This document shows, piece after piece, positions 16,854 through 25,461 of a stretch of DNA of 58,048 bases. The notes beneath the pieces were generated by a model. The model saw only the letters and a list, made by a program, of their open reading frames with translations, was not told the DNA's origin and did no database searches. The stretch comes from an uncultured Sinobacteraceae bacterium (GTDB lineage: Bacteria; Pseudomonadota; Gammaproteobacteria; Steroidobacterales; Steroidobacteraceae), in NCBI GenBank assembly GCA_937902995.1, contig CALEKY010000019.1, forward strand, positions 1 to 58,048, in the 5' to 3' direction. Within the stretch, counting starts at the first letter, position 1. Each line of letters opens with the position of its first letter. A program made the translations under genes and the position numbers.

Positions 16854-17741
16854 CTAGACTCGGAGGAAATCGATCAACGCTCGCAGCTTCGCCGGTACGT
16901 GGCGATGGCTCGGGTGATAGAGGAAATATCCCGGGAACGGCTGGCACCAATCGGCGAGTACGCGGATCAGATTGCCGCTCTCCAAGTCGTCCGTGACCAT
17001 GTGCGACAGCACGCAGGCGAGGCCCGCACCGGATCTCGCCAAATCGAGCATGACGCTCGCGTCGTTCGTGACCACCCACGCACTCGGTTCGAACTGCACT
17101 TCCTGTCCGTCACGTTCGAGCTCCCAGCTGTAGATCTTGCCGCTGCTCGGGAACCGAAATGCGATGCACGCATGCTCGCGTAAATCCGACGGTTCGCGAG
17201 GGATCGGGTGCTGTTTGAAGTACTCCCGCGAGCCGCAGATCACCAGCTCCAGCGGCTTGCTGATCGGAATGGCGACCATGTCTTGTTGAAGCGTCTCGCC
17301 CAAACGAATGCCGGCGTCGCAACCTGCCGCAACGATGTCCGTCAACGCATCGTCGACCACCACTTCGAGCTGAACTTGGGGATACAGACGATGAAACTCG
17401 CTCAAGCGGCCTGCGAGCACCCCGTTGTACGCCGGACGCGAGACGTTGATCCGCAGCAAACCCGTTGGACTGTCCCGCAATTCGTCGAGCCCATCGGCCG
17501 CCTGCATCAGCTCGCGTAACGCAGGCATGACTCGCGCGAAGTAACGCTCTCCCGCTTCTGTCAGATTCACGCTACGTGTCGATCGATTGAGGAGCCGCAG
17601 TCCCAATCGTGCTTCGAGATCGCGCACCGCATGACTGACGGCGGACGAGGAAATGCCCAGTTGCGCTGCTGCCGCAGTGAAGCTCTTCTTCTCCGCAACG
17701 GCCGCAAACGCGGTGAGCCCAGCCAGATACTCGCGTCGCAT
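16854..17741 (-). CDS. LysR-family transcriptional regulator
   Basis: A 295-residue LysR-type regulator. The N-terminal winged helix-turn-helix is clear (FAAVAEKKSFTAAAAQLGIS, SSAVSHAVRDLEARLGLRLL, then TRSVNLTEAGERYF), followed by a LysR substrate-binding domain from about residue 90 (DSPTGLLRINVSRPAYNG, DIVAAGCDAGIRLG, DDLESGNLIRVL). It is transcribed away from the paoABC-like operon with a 110-base shared promoter region, the classical arrangement for control of the divergent operon. The substrate-binding domain presumably senses an aldehyde or a related aromatic effector; that is inference from neighbours. Confidence 0.92.
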   Translation of the reverse strand: MRREYLAGLTAFAAVAEKKSFTAAAAQLGISSSAVSHAVRDLEARLGLRLLNRSTRSVNLTEAGERYFARVMPALRELMQAADGLDELRDSPTGLLRINVSRPAYNGVLAGRLSEFHRLYPQVQLEVVVDDALTDIVAAGCDAGIRLGETLQQDMVAIPISKPLELVICGSREYFKQHPIPREPSDLREHACIAFRFPSSGKIYSWELERDGQEVQFEPSAWVVTNDASVMLDLARSGAGLACVLSHMVTDDLESGNLIRVLADWCQPFPGYFLYHPSHRHVPAKLRALIDFLRV

Positions 17742-17851
17742 TGTGAAATTTCTCTCAACAGGGTTTGCAACGTAACCGCTTTTTCGGACAACAGCGCTCT
17801 CAATAATAGCGGCTCAACTGCTGAGCGTATTTGCGCAATCGGAGGGCCGCG
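17742..17851. promoter_or_regulatory. divergent LysR/paoA promoter region
   Basis: The 110 bases between the two divergent starts. A dyad GCTCA-ACTGC-TGAGC at about 17812-17826 has the size and interrupted symmetry of a LysR-family binding site and lies just upstream of the paoA ribosome binding site (GGAGGG at 17841-17846). Assignment as the operator is inference from position and symmetry. Confidence 0.4.
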
Positions 17852-18442
17852 ATGGAAAGTCAATGGACACGGCGCGAGGTGCTCGAGACAGCCGCCGTAC
17901 TGAGCAGCGTGTCTCTCGTGAGCGCCGCGCAGGCCACCGAAGGCATCGCTGCGAGTGATGCACCGATAGAGAGCAGCGTACGGCTGTCGATCAACGGCGA
18001 CGTGCATACGCTCGTTCTCGATCACCGTGCCACCCTGCTCGATGCCTTGCGGGAACGGATCGGGCTCACCGGCACGAAGAAAGGATGCGACCGTGGCGAG
18101 TGCGGCGCCTGCACCGTGCATATCGACGGTCGTCGAGCATTGTCATGTCTGACGCTCGCCGTGGCTGCACAAGGCCGCGAGATCACGACCATCGAAGGTT
18201 TGGCGAAATCCGGCGCATTGCATCCCGTTCAAAGAGCCTTCATCCAACACGATGCCTTTCAATGCGGTTACTGCACCTCTGGACAGATCATGTCTGCCGT
18301 CGCGTGCATTGCCGAAGGACACGCACGCAGCGAAGCCGAGGTCGCCGAGTACATGAGCGGCAATCTCTGTCGCTGTGCGGCGTATCCACAAATCCGCGCC
18401 GCCGTGCTCGCCGCAGCCGCTGCCAAGGAGATCGAAGGATGA
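17852..18442 (+). CDS. paoA: aldehyde oxidoreductase [2Fe-2S] subunit, PaoA/YagT-like
   Basis: A 196-residue iron-sulfur subunit of a xanthine-oxidase-family molybdoenzyme. A TAT-like leader (TRREVLETAAVLS) precedes the plant-type [2Fe-2S] domain (KKGCDRGECGACTVHIDG and a later SCLTLA) and a second, helical [2Fe-2S] domain (FQCGYCTSGQIMSA and GNLCRCAAYPQI). It should pass electrons out of the enzyme. The twin-arginine signal implies that the assembled complex is exported to the periplasm, with the other two subunits carried along, as known for E. coli PaoABC. I chose the ATG at 17852, five bases after GGAGGG. Its stop overlaps the next start (ATGA). Confidence 0.9.
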   Translation: MESQWTRREVLETAAVLSSVSLVSAAQATEGIAASDAPIESSVRLSINGDVHTLVLDHRATLLDALRERIGLTGTKKGCDRGECGACTVHIDGRRALSCLTLAVAAQGREITTIEGLAKSGALHPVQRAFIQHDAFQCGYCTSGQIMSAVACIAEGHARSEAEVAEYMSGNLCRCAAYPQIRAAVLAAAAAKEIEG

Positions 18443-19428
18443 ATTCGTTCACCTATGCGCGTGCGAGCAGCTTGTCGTCCGCCTTTGCCGCGGCGGGAAC
18501 CGCGGGGACGAGTCTCCTAGCCGGCGGCACGGAGCTGCTCAACTGGCTGAAGGAAGGGATCGCGACACCAAGGCACATCGTCGACATCAATGCGCTATCG
18601 GATCTCGATTACATCGAGCTGACTGCCAGGGAGCTGCGCATCGGTGCGCTCGCCCGCATGAGCGCTGTGGCAGAACATCCGGAGGTTCGACGCGAGTTTC
18701 CGGCGTTGAGCATCGCGCTCGAGAAAAGCGCCTCGCAACAGATCCGCAATATGGCATCGATGGGCGGTAACCTGATGCAGCGAACGCGCTGCTCGTATTT
18801 CCGTGCGGAGGTCGCGCTACCTTGCAACAAACGCTCGCCGGGAAGCGGCTGTGCCGCTCGTGAAGGCGAAGATCGAACGCTCGCCGTGCTGGGTGGCAGC
18901 GAGCATTGCATCGCCACCCATCCCTCGGATGCCGCGGTCGCGCTCTCGATGTTCGATGCGGTGGTACGCGTTCAGGGACCCAAAGGATCGCGCGAAGTGC
19001 CGCTCGATCGATTCTATGTGCTGCCGGGCACGACGCCGCACGTGGAAACGGTGCTCGCACCCGGCGAAGTCATCGTGCAAATCGCCATACCCCGCTCTGG
19101 CATGACGTCGAGCTCGCATTATCTCAAGGTGCGCGAGCGTGCATCGTACGAGTTCGCACTGGTATCGGCGGCTGCTAGCGTCGAGAGCGACGGCAAGATC
19201 ATTCGAGCGGCGAAGATCGCGTTGGGCGGGGTGGCGCCGAAACCCTGGCGGTTACGAAGCGGCGAGACGAGTCTCGTCGGCATTGCGCTCGATGACGAAG
19301 CGGCAATGTATCGGGCGCTCGCCCGCGACTTCGAGTCTGCACGACCGGGCAAGCACAACGGGTTCAAGATCGAGCTCGCCAAACGCACGGCAATCCGCAC
19401 GCTGCAAATTGCGGGAGGTGTGGCATGA
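18439..19428 (+). CDS. paoB: aldehyde oxidoreductase FAD subunit, PaoB/YagS-like
   Basis: A 329-residue FAD-binding subunit of the molybdenum hydroxylase family. The FAD fold shows SLLAGGTELLNWLKEG near residue 25 and QIRNMASMGGNLMQRTRC near 100. The cysteines in TRCSYFRAEVALPCNKRSPG and SGC match the extra [4Fe-4S] cluster loop found in E. coli PaoB and not in xanthine dehydrogenases, which supports the Pao assignment. The start at 18439 overlaps the paoA stop by four bases, and its own stop overlaps the paoC start in the same way, so the three subunits are probably made in fixed ratio. Confidence 0.9.
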   Translation: MNSFTYARASSLSSAFAAAGTAGTSLLAGGTELLNWLKEGIATPRHIVDINALSDLDYIELTARELRIGALARMSAVAEHPEVRREFPALSIALEKSASQQIRNMASMGGNLMQRTRCSYFRAEVALPCNKRSPGSGCAAREGEDRTLAVLGGSEHCIATHPSDAAVALSMFDAVVRVQGPKGSREVPLDRFYVLPGTTPHVETVLAPGEVIVQIAIPRSGMTSSSHYLKVRERASYEFALVSAAASVESDGKIIRAAKIALGGVAPKPWRLRSGETSLVGIALDDEAAMYRALARDFESARPGKHNGFKIELAKRTAIRTLQIAGGVA

Positions 19429-21530
19429 GCATCGGCACATCGATCGACCGCCTGGATGGCGCCGAGAAAGTGACCGGTCAGGCCCGTTACACGGCGGACA
19501 CATACATAAAAGGAGTCGTGTACGCCGTGATCGTCGGGTCGACCCGCCCGCATGCGCGCATTGCGAGGATTCATGTCGACGAAGCGTTGGCAGCACCCGG
19601 TGTGCTACAGGTCTTCACGCACTTGAACACGCCGAAATTCGGCGAGGTCTCTGGCCTTCCTCTCGGTCAGGACCTGCTGCCGCTGCAGAGCGACTTGGTT
19701 CTGCACGAAGGTCAGCCGATCGCTCTCGTCGTCGCGCGAACGCTCGAAACGGCGATGGCCGCCGCTCGCCTCGTCAAGGCCGATTATCGCGATCGGTCGT
19801 TCGAGACCGATTTCTCGCGCCGCTTGAATCGAGGCGAGACACGGCAAACCATTTTCTTCTGGGACTCCGAATCGAGAATCGGCGATCCGGAAGCAGCTTG
19901 GGAAAATGCCGAAGTTCGGGTAAAGCAAACCTACCGCACCTCCGATCGACACCATTGCACGATGGAGCCGTCGGCGACGCTCGCCGTGTGGCAAGGTGGA
20001 CAGTTGACGCTATTCGACTCCGTGCAAGGCGTGGTCGATGCCCGCACTGTGATCGCGAAGGCGATGCGACTCGATCCGAGCCAGGTGAGAGTCAAGAACG
20101 ACTACGTCGGCGGAGCATTCGGCTGTAAAGGCTGGGTCTGGCCGCACCAGTTGCTGGCTGCAATGGCAGCGCGCGAGCTCGACATGCCCGTGAAACTCGT
20201 GCTCACGCGCGCGCAAACTTTCACGAGCCATGGTTATCAGCCCGCCAGCATTCAGACGCTTGCCCTTAGCGCAAAGAAAACCGGCGAGCTGACCGGCATC
20301 CGTCACGACAGCTTTCTAGCAGGTTCCTATGCCGGCAATCACATCGAAGGCACCGGCATCGGCACGCGCTCACTGTACGCCTGCCCTTCCATCGCCACGA
20401 CGCATCGTCTGGTGCGCGTGCATCGCAACGATCCGACACCGATGCGTGCGCCCCTCGAAGGCGTCGGGCTCGTTGCCGTGGAAATTGCCATGGACGAGCT
20501 TGCGTACGAGTTGCGCATGGATCCGCTCGAGCTGCGCCTCAAGAACTATGCGGAGGTCGATCCCTCCGACGGCAAGCCGTTCTCGTCGAAGAAGCTGCGC
20601 GAATGCTACGAACAAGGAGCGGCCAAATTCGGCTGGTCGCGCCGATCGTTCGAGCCTCGCTCGATGCGCGAAGGTCGCGACTTGATCGGCTATGGGATGG
20701 CAACGGCACTGTTCTCCGCATTTCGCCAACCTTCCCGTGCTCGCGTCAGCATCGATGCGCAAGGCATCGTGTTCGTCGAAACGAGCACGCAGGAGATCGG
20801 CACCGGCGTGCGGACGGTGCTCCCGCAAATTGCTGCCGAGACGCTCGGTGTGCCCGTCGAGCGTGTGCGGCTCGCGTGGGGCGATACGAACCTGCCGCCT
20901 GCACCGATGACTGCGGGATCCGTATCGACGGGAAGTGCCGGATCGGCCGTGCACGACGGCGCACTGAAATTGAAACAGAAGCTCGAAGCGGCCGGTGCAA
21001 AGAGTGCTGACGACTACGCAGATATCGTGCGTCGACTGAACTTCGAGAAGCTGACCGCGGACGGGGAATTCAATCCGCCAGCTGAGAGCTCGAAGGCGCT
21101 GTTCAGTTTCGGTGCGATCTTCGCGGAAGTGCGAGTCGACGAGCAGATTCCGATTCCTAGAGTGAGCCGCATCGTCGGCGTGTACAGCGCAGGTCGAATC
21201 ATCAATCCCAAGACTGCCCGAAGCCAGATGATCGGCGGGCTCACCTGGGGCATCGGACAGGCCTTGCTGGAGCACTCGGCGATGGATCATCGCCTGGGAC
21301 GTTTTCTTTCGAAGAACCTCGCCGGTTATCTCGTGCCGGTGAACGCCGACGTTGCGGACATCGACGTGTCGTTCGTCGAGGAACACGATCCGGAGATCAA
21401 TCCTGTCGGCGCGCGCGGCATCGGCGAACTCGGCGCCATCGGCGTCGGCGCTGCGATCGCCAACGCCGTATTTCATGCCACGGGCGTGCGGGTGCGGGAG
21501 TTGCCGGTGAGGCCGGAAATGCTCTTGTGA
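19425..21530 (+). CDS. paoC: aldehyde oxidoreductase molybdenum-cofactor subunit, PaoC/YagR-like
   Basis: A 701-residue catalytic subunit. It oxidises aldehydes to carboxylic acids at a molybdenum cofactor. The N-terminal domain (VTGQARYTADTYIKG, AIVG-like hydrophobic core) is followed by the cofactor domains, with GGAFGCKGWVWPHQ near residue 225 and the C-terminal GARGIGELGAIG near 665, which carries the base-catalytic glutamate. There is no signal peptide, consistent with export on the PaoA TAT signal. A PaoD-like maturation chaperone, usual in E. coli, is not next to the operon. The substrate is unknown; PaoABC prefers aromatic aldehydes. Confidence 0.9.
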   Translation: MSIGTSIDRLDGAEKVTGQARYTADTYIKGVVYAVIVGSTRPHARIARIHVDEALAAPGVLQVFTHLNTPKFGEVSGLPLGQDLLPLQSDLVLHEGQPIALVVARTLETAMAAARLVKADYRDRSFETDFSRRLNRGETRQTIFFWDSESRIGDPEAAWENAEVRVKQTYRTSDRHHCTMEPSATLAVWQGGQLTLFDSVQGVVDARTVIAKAMRLDPSQVRVKNDYVGGAFGCKGWVWPHQLLAAMAARELDMPVKLVLTRAQTFTSHGYQPASIQTLALSAKKTGELTGIRHDSFLAGSYAGNHIEGTGIGTRSLYACPSIATTHRLVRVHRNDPTPMRAPLEGVGLVAVEIAMDELAYELRMDPLELRLKNYAEVDPSDGKPFSSKKLRECYEQGAAKFGWSRRSFEPRSMREGRDLIGYGMATALFSAFRQPSRARVSIDAQGIVFVETSTQEIGTGVRTVLPQIAAETLGVPVERVRLAWGDTNLPPAPMTAGSVSTGSAGSAVHDGALKLKQKLEAAGAKSADDYADIVRRLNFEKLTADGEFNPPAESSKALFSFGAIFAEVRVDEQIPIPRVSRIVGVYSAGRIINPKTARSQMIGGLTWGIGQALLEHSAMDHRLGRFLSKNLAGYLVPVNADVADIDVSFVEEHDPEINPVGARGIGELGAIGVGAAIANAVFHATGVRVRELPVRPEMLL

Positions 21531-21662
21531 GGCGTCGAAGCGCGCTCGCGCTTTTCACGCCTCAGACGAAAGGCCACAGGCGGCAGACGACAGTTGTGTG
21601 CGCGGAGCGCCTCGTCCCTTGGAAAGGTTGTCTTTGTGCGATTGCCAGAGCCTAGTGACTCT

Positions 21663-21689
21663 GACGAATCACGCATCACGAATCACGAC
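21663..21689 (-). repeat. heptad tract, CGTGATT family
   Basis: Units GAATCAC, GCATCAC, GAATCAC on the plus strand (GTGATTC on the minus). It lies 130 bases after paoC and 70 bases before the aldo/keto reductase start. The rest of this 230-base gap shows nothing else recognisable. Confidence 0.6.
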
Positions 21690-21760
21690 ACTTGGCCTGT
21701 AGCCTGCTGAACGTACGCGCGTTATCTTCCATACGCTCGAACATTGCGAATGAGGGAACC

Positions 21761-22852
21761 ATGTACACGCGCCGTACTTTCCTGACCTCCACCGCTGTCG
21801 CGGCCGCAACGACCATCATTGCCGGATGCGGCCGGACTTCCGACGAATCAGCTGTCACCGCCTCTACCCCGTCGGCCACGCCCGAGAGCTCTGGAGTCGG
21901 CAAGCGCCGCGTCGGTCGTTCGGACATTTCCATCAGTCCGCTCGTGCTCGGCGGCAACGTGTTCGGCTGGACGGCGGACCGCGACCGCTCGTTCGAGATT
22001 CTCGACCGCTTCGTCGACGCCGGTTTCGAAACGATCGACACGGCGGACGTGTATTCCAGCTGGGCGCCCGGCAATCGCGGCGGCGAATCCGAAACCATCA
22101 TCGGCGAATGGATGCGTAGCCGCGGCAATCGCGACCGCATCATCGTGATCACGAAGGTCGGCGGCGAGATGGACGGTCACAAAGGACTGTCCGCCGCGAA
22201 CATTCAGCGTGCGGCCGAAGCTTCGTTGAAGCGGCTGCAGACCGATTACATCGACATCTACTTCTCGCATTTCCCCGATCCGGAGACCCCGCACGAGGAG
22301 ACGCTCGCCGCGTATCAGAAGCTGATCGAGGCCGGCAAAGTGCGCATCATCGGCGCCTCGAACTTCAGCGCCGATCAATTGCGCCAAGCGTTGGATGCCT
22401 CTGCAGCGAACAAGCTCCCTCGCTATGAGATTCTGCAGCCGCGCTACAACCTTTACGATCGCAGCGACTTCGAAGGACCGCTGAAAGACATCGCGCTTTC
22501 TGAAGAGCTCGGCGTGATCACCTACTCGAGCCTCGCGAGCGGCTTCTTGACGGGCAAGTACCGCAGCGAAGCGGATTTGGGTCAGAGCCCGCGCGGCGGC
22601 GGCGTGAAGCGCTATTTGAACGAGCGAGGCATGCGCATTCTCGATGCGCTCGATGAAGTTGCGCGTCGCCACAACGCAGAGCCGGCGGACGTCGCTTTGG
22701 CCTGGGTGATTCGCAGCGAAGGCGTCACCGCACCAATCGCGAGCGCAACGAGCGTCGAGCAACTCGACACGCTGGTTCGCGCACCGACGCTCGCAGCCGC
22801 ACTCACCAAGGAAGATATGGATCTGCTGAATCAGGCGGGCGCGGCGAGCTGA
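21761..22852 (+). CDS. exported aldo/keto reductase
   Basis: A 363-residue NADPH-dependent aldo/keto reductase of the YajO/Tas type. I chose the ATG at 21761 for its GAGGGAA ribosome binding site and because it gives a TAT leader (YTRRTFLTS) ending in a lipobox-like AGC, so the enzyme is predicted to leave the cytoplasm, unusual for the family. The catalytic tetrad is visible: D and Y in DTADVYS, K in VITKVGGEMDG, H in IYFSHFPDP. Strands IIGASNFSAD and a late QPRYNLYD complete the barrel. It follows paoABC and may act on related aldehydes, but it has its own gap and ribosome binding site. Confidence 0.87.
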   Translation: MYTRRTFLTSTAVAAATTIIAGCGRTSDESAVTASTPSATPESSGVGKRRVGRSDISISPLVLGGNVFGWTADRDRSFEILDRFVDAGFETIDTADVYSSWAPGNRGGESETIIGEWMRSRGNRDRIIVITKVGGEMDGHKGLSAANIQRAAEASLKRLQTDYIDIYFSHFPDPETPHEETLAAYQKLIEAGKVRIIGASNFSADQLRQALDASAANKLPRYEILQPRYNLYDRSDFEGPLKDIALSEELGVITYSSLASGFLTGKYRSEADLGQSPRGGGVKRYLNERGMRILDALDEVARRHNAEPADVALAWVIRSEGVTAPIASATSVEQLDTLVRAPTLAAALTKEDMDLLNQAGAAS

Positions 22853-22864
22853 AACGCGCGTGTC

Positions 22865-22920
22865 AGGCTGTAGGCTGGCGACTGGAGGCCGTAGTGGCTG
22901 AAGACTGAAGCTGAAGGTAG
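22865..22920 (+). repeat. heptad tract, GGCTGAA family
   Basis: Units AGGCTGT, AGGCTGG, CGACTGG, AGGCCGT, then GGCTGAAGACTGAAGCTGAA, starting 12 bases after the aldo/keto reductase stop in the sense direction. A CCCTCCCC...GGGGAGGG palindrome of the common intergenic repeat follows at 22946-22980. Confidence 0.65.
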
Positions 22921-23008
22921 AGCAGCGCTTTGCGCGCACCGATTCCCTCCCCTGCACTGCGGGGGAGGGTTAGGGTGGGGGCAAGAACTGCCGCCTGTCG
23001 CCTCATTC

Positions 23009-23581
23009 TCAGCGAAACATCTTCCCCGCCATTCCGACGATGTCGTCGAGCGGGTTGCCGTCGCCGTCGAGATCGAGCATGGATGCAAGCCCGCCGCCGG
23101 TCGCCTTGCCCTGCCCCAGCACTTGTCCGAGCATGCCGCCGAGGCCGCCGCCTCCACTTTGCGCAGCCTGGCCCAACGATCCGCCTTGTTTGCTCAGATA
23201 GCCCGCTGCAAGCATCGCGAGCATCGGCAGCATCTTCTTGAGAATCCCTGCGTCCAGGCCGGTCTGTCCCGCTGCATTCTGCGCGACCGCGCGACTCACA
23301 TCCTTCGAACCGAATATCTGACCGAGCACGTTGTTGCCGCGATCGACATTGGGCTGCCCACCCAAGACGTCGGCGAGCAGGTTCTCTCCACCGAGTTGTC
23401 CCAATACGCCCGCAAGTCCCGCGATGCCGTTCGGTTGCGTTTGCGCCTGTTTCTTGAAACCGCCCAAGATGGCAGGCAAGAGCGCCGCCGCACCTTTCGA
23501 CGCGTCCTGCTCGCTGATTCCGAGCTGGCGCGCGATGGCGCTTGCTCCGCCAATCTGATTCAAGAGATCGCCGGCTTGCAT
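23009..23581 (-). CDS. DUF937 family protein
   Basis: A 190-residue protein of the DUF937/YidB-like group, function unknown. It opens MQAGDLLNQIGGASAIARQL, followed by two short repeats of the form ALLPAILGGFKKQ and MLPMLAMLAAGYLSKQ, typical of DUF937. A Gly/Gln-rich stretch leads to a C-terminal DLDGDGNPLDD, which has the spacing of a calcium-binding dockerin/EF-hand-like loop. The start at 23581 has a GAGGGAG site. No signal peptide. The protein probably acts in the cytoplasm, or is exported by an unrecognised route. Confidence 0.8.
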   Translation of the reverse strand: MQAGDLLNQIGGASAIARQLGISEQDASKGAAALLPAILGGFKKQAQTQPNGIAGLAGVLGQLGGENLLADVLGGQPNVDRGNNVLGQIFGSKDVSRAVAQNAAGQTGLDAGILKKMLPMLAMLAAGYLSKQGGSLGQAAQSGGGGLGGMLGQVLGQGKATGGGLASMLDLDGDGNPLDDIVGMAGKMFR

Positions 23582-23598
23582 GATGACTCCCTCAAAAA

Positions 23599-23629
23599 GC
23601 TGAAGACTGACGACTGAAGGCTGAAGACC
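23599..23629 (+). repeat. heptad tract, GGCTGAA family (antisense to neighbours)
   Basis: AGCTGAA, GACTGAC, GACTGAA, GGCTGAA, GACC on the plus strand, between two minus-strand genes, immediately upstream of the DUF937 ribosome binding site. One of only a few tracts not in sense orientation after a stop codon. Confidence 0.6.
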
Positions 23630-23806
23630 AACGAGCTTGGCCCACTGCCAGCGGTCTAGGAAGCCGGGATTGTAGCGTCAGCGGAAGGAGGACAACTACG
23701 TATCGGCGTGTGTCGAAACCCGGCGCAAGTGGGCAACGGCCATTGGCAATGGATGGATGTGCGGGCCGGTCGGCCACATGTCGTGGAACACCGACCCGCT
23801 GCTCCG

Positions 23807-23834
23807 GGTCGCCACATATATATGTGTGGCGACC
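23807..23834. repeat. 28-bp near-perfect inverted repeat
   Basis: GGTCGCCACA at 23807-23816 and TGTGGCGACC at 23825-23834 pair perfectly around an alternating TATATATG centre (13 of 14 positions match over the full palindrome). It lies 36 bases after the stop of the M28-like gene. There is no T run on either side, so it may be a Rho-assisted 3' hairpin or a protein-binding site and not a standard terminator. Confidence 0.6.
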
Positions 23835-23869
23835 GGCGACAGGCCTGATCTATTTCGACTCGATCGGCG

Positions 23870-25432
23870 TCAGTTGCGTTCGGCGGCAGCTTGAGCCGCA
23901 GCGGGTTGCAGCTCTGCGAAATCGGCACGCATCAATTCGCCAGTGACTTGCACAACCATTGCCACTTGTTTGACGAACAGATCCGCATTGAAGCGATCGA
24001 TACGTGCCGACGTCGTCCAATACGCATCGAGATCGCCCATGATGCCCAGTGCGGGAATCCCTGCGCGACGTGCCCACGCGGCAAGTCCGCGCCACCCTCC
24101 TTGCGATTTTCCTTCCACGCCCGGGCGATCCACGTTGCGCACGTAGGTGTTCGGCAATTCATTGTCTTTCACCGCTTGGATCGTCAGATCGATCATCTTC
24201 TGGTTGTTCGAGACCCAGATCCGGACGTCGTCGGCTCTGCCGGTGGGAACGTACTCCTCTCCCTTCTCGAAATATTCCATCTGTCCCAAGTGCTCCATCC
24301 CGATCACCGCCTTCACGCGCGACCGCAGATCCGGATTCTTGCGGAACCAATCGTGTTCATCGAACGCGCGCTCCATGCCGGGCATGTAATGCCGGTTGTC
24401 CATGAATATCAGCAGCGAGCGCGGTCGATCCGATTGCGGAATTTGCGAAAAGTACTTGACGACGCCGAGCAGACCGAACGGTCCGTTGTCCTGTGAGATC
24501 GAAGGTCCATCGCTGTGTGTCGTGAGCTGAATGAGCTCATCCTTCTCGGTGCCGTAGTGCTTGCCCGGCAGGTACGCGATGAGCTGCCACGTTTCCACCG
24601 GCTGGACAGTCGCGATGAGCTTGAGCGTTGCCTTTGCGCCGCGCTTGGCTGCTGCGACGACGCTTTCGCCGGCAGTGCGATCCACGAACACCGTAGGCGC
24701 TTGATAGATCGCCGGCACGCCGAACGTGTAGTAGCCCTTCAACCGCTCGTAGTTCGCATTCATGACGAAGACGACGCCGGCGGCCTTCTTCGGCGTGACC
24801 ACCTGTTCGATGAACGGCCGCAACTGCGGTCCCATTTGATTCATGCGAATGTTGTTTTGATATTGCAGCTCCTCCGACACCTCAGGTGCACGTCCCGTGG
24901 GCGAGCTGTAATACTCGTAGTCGTCGATCGGCACGAATGCCTTCTTCGGCTCGAACACGACGATCTTGCCGGCGAGGTCGGCGGGCGGATTGTCATGGTC
25001 GTAGTACACCATCGAGGCGGTAAGCCCTTGCGGACCGGTCGAGCCGGAGTTCGCGCCGTAGTTCGCCACACGAACTTTCTTGCCGTTGATCGTCAACGAC
25101 CAATTCGAGTCGTCGGGCCATTCCGTCGTCGACCAGTAATCGTACGTCCAGCTGTTGCGCGTGATGTCCACGGCACCGTACTCGCGCAGCTTGTCTTCGA
25201 CGTACGTCATGTACTTCGTCCACGACTCGTTGCCGGAGAGCGCCGGACCGTGTCGATCCTTGTATTCATGCCACTCGTACGCTTCTTGTTCCGTGACGAG
25301 GAACGATGGCTCGACCTTCGTCAGTGCCGGATGCACGCTCGCACTCGTCGGTGCTGAATCCGTACATGCGACGAGAAGCGTCATTGCCATGCTGGCGGCG
25401 ACGGCCGCCGTTCTTCTCAACACAAGATTCAT
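23870..25432 (-). CDS. M28-like peptidase-fold lipoprotein with PA domain
   Basis: A 520-residue exported lipoprotein (signal MNLVLRRTAAVAASM..., lipobox LVAC near residue 23). A protease-associated (PA) insert lies around residues 130-280 (DLAGKIVVFEPKK, KKAAGVVFVMNANYE). It is followed by an M28 aminopeptidase-like domain with ELIQLTTHSDGPSISQDNGP and a later IGMEHLGQMEY, which fit metal ligands. The usual YHTxxD near the end is replaced by AYWTTSARID, so the last His ligand seems missing. Either another residue substitutes or catalysis is altered. It lies 29 bases downstream of the MFS gene and is probably co-transcribed with it, which suggests it acts on a substrate handled by that locus. 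Confidence 0.75.
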   Translation of the reverse strand: MNLVLRRTAAVAASMAMTLLVACTDSAPTSASVHPALTKVEPSFLVTEQEAYEWHEYKDRHGPALSGNESWTKYMTYVEDKLREYGAVDITRNSWTYDYWSTTEWPDDSNWSLTINGKKVRVANYGANSGSTGPQGLTASMVYYDHDNPPADLAGKIVVFEPKKAFVPIDDYEYYSSPTGRAPEVSEELQYQNNIRMNQMGPQLRPFIEQVVTPKKAAGVVFVMNANYERLKGYYTFGVPAIYQAPTVFVDRTAGESVVAAAKRGAKATLKLIATVQPVETWQLIAYLPGKHYGTEKDELIQLTTHSDGPSISQDNGPFGLLGVVKYFSQIPQSDRPRSLLIFMDNRHYMPGMERAFDEHDWFRKNPDLRSRVKAVIGMEHLGQMEYFEKGEEYVPTGRADDVRIWVSNNQKMIDLTIQAVKDNELPNTYVRNVDRPGVEGKSQGGWRGLAAWARRAGIPALGIMGDLDAYWTTSARIDRFNADLFVKQVAMVVQVTGELMRADFAELQPAAAQAAAERN

Positions 25433-25461
25433 ATTCGTATCCCCCGGATTTTCGAGTTCCT

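Noticed and set aside
23807..23834. Intrinsic terminator at the TATATATG palindrome
   Set aside because: There is no T tract on either strand after the stem, so I listed it as an inverted repeat only.
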